From the NCBI GenBank assembly GCA_016791285.1, contig JAEUMX010000177.1, forward strand, positions 1 through 13,275: a DNA stretch of 13,275 bases, in the 5' to 3' direction. Below, in pieces: positions 12,697 through 13,275 of the stretch (position 1 is its first letter; each line of letters starts with the position of its first letter). The stretch is from Burkholderiales bacterium (GTDB taxonomy: Bacteria; Pseudomonadota; Gammaproteobacteria; Burkholderiales; JAEUMW01). A program made the translations under genes and the position numbers. The notes beneath the pieces are model-generated. The model did not search any database, was not told where the DNA came from, and was given only the letters and a program-made list of their open reading frames with translations.

Positions 12697-13275
12697 TCAG
12701 TTCATGGTCATGAACGCGTGGATCAGCTCGATCAGTGTCGCCGGCTGCTCCTGCATCGGGCAATGGCCGCAGCCGGGAATCTCCTGGTAGGTCGCGCCGG
12801 GAATGGTCTGCGCCAGCTCGCGCGCCAGCGCCGCGGGCGTGGTCTGGTCGAGCGCGCCGCAGAGCACCAGCGTCGGATTGTGGATCTTCGCAAGCTGAGG
12901 CCGCAGATCCAGGCGCGCGAGCGCGACGCACGCATGCGCGAAGCAGTCGGCGTCGACGCGACCGAGCTTCGCCTTGCACGCGCTCACCACCTCGGGGCTC
13001 TTCGCCGTGAATTCGGGCGGGAACAGGCGCGCCATCGCCGTGTCGAGCACCGCCGCCATGCCCTGCGCGCGCACCGTTTCGGCCATTGCGAGCAGTTGTG
13101 TTTTGGCCTCCGCGGGAAAGGCGGCGACCGCGCCGGCGACGATCAGGCGATCGAAGCGGGTCCCATGGGCAATGGCGAGCTCGAGCGCGATAAGCGCCCC
13201 CAGCCCGTTGCCGAACACCGTCGTGGTCGTCCGCGGCAGCGCAAGCGCATTCATGCTGGCACCGACATGGTCGGC
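12697..13275 (-). CDS. Alpha/beta hydrolase, C-terminal part, with Gly at the usual nucleophile position
   Basis: 192 residues, open to the window edge, so the N-terminus lies beyond 13275. The C-terminal half is typical of the 3-oxoadipate enol-lactonase/haloperoxidase-like branch: NPTLVLCGALDQTTP (catalytic Asp region), then IPGCGHCPMQEQP (catalytic His). The nucleophile elbow reads FGNGLGALIALELA, where the family normally has GNSLGG or GHSLGG, so the serine is replaced by glycine (codon GGG). A cap domain lies between (QGMAAVLDTAMARLFPPEF). The protein may be a non-hydrolytic member or may have lost activity. It lies 146 bases upstream of the broken amidohydrolase on the same strand; that gap shows no clear promoter or terminator. 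Confidence 0.82.
   Translation of the reverse strand, partial: ADHVGASMNALALPRTTTTVFGNGLGALIALELAIAHGTRFDRLIVAGAVAAFPAEAKTQLLAMAETVRAQGMAAVLDTAMARLFPPEFTAKSPEVVSACKAKLGRVDADCFAHACVALARLDLRPQLAKIHNPTLVLCGALDQTTPAALARELAQTIPGATYQEIPGCGHCPMQEQPATLIELIHAFMTMN

Overview
The window is GC-rich, densely packed bacterial chromosome with genes on both strands and gaps mostly under 200 bases. The gene content suggests a proteobacterium, most likely an uncultured Betaproteobacterium (Burkholderiales or a related group). The clues are an ada / 2OG-oxygenase / alkB repair operon, an ECF42-type sigma factor with DGPF proteins, a SatP-type acetate permease, and a Pat-type acyl-CoA synthetase/acetyltransferase. 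The genus cannot be fixed from the sequence alone. No rRNA, tRNA, CRISPR array, insertion sequence or phage gene was seen.

Layout: (1) 1-2303, plus strand: the end of a VOC/PhnB-like gene, two DGPF (YciI-like) genes and an ECF42 sigma factor, a typical ECF42 locus. (2) 2275-4066, minus strand: a DNA-alkylation-repair operon. Its first gene, ada, is intact. The two downstream Fe(II)/2-oxoglutarate oxygenases (an unnamed oxygenase and alkB) have each lost the middle of the gene, including the iron-binding HxD motif, while keeping both ends. (3) 4322-8308, plus strand: an acetate module made of a SatP-family permease, a secreted Cache-domain protein and an 897-residue NDP-forming acyl-CoA synthetase fused to a GNAT domain. 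(4) 8401-11098, plus strand: a SufU-like Fe-S scaffold with an unusual cysteine cluster, then two different ATP-grasp ligases overlapping by four bases. (5) 11152-13275, minus strand: a KANL3/Tex30-type alpha/beta hydrolase, a secreted amidohydrolase that has also lost its middle with a frameshift, and the C-terminal part of a second alpha/beta hydrolase with Gly where the nucleophile Ser is expected.

Two themes deserve attention. First, three minus-strand genes are cored out: start, N-terminus and C-terminus are preserved but the metal-binding centre is gone. Two are adjacent in the repair operon and one is about 9 kb away. This is either real gene decay with a shared mechanism or a systematic assembly problem, and reads over the junctions would decide. 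Second, the overlapping ATP-grasp pair at 9078-11098 looks like an uncharacterised two-enzyme ligase system and is the best candidate here for undescribed biochemistry.
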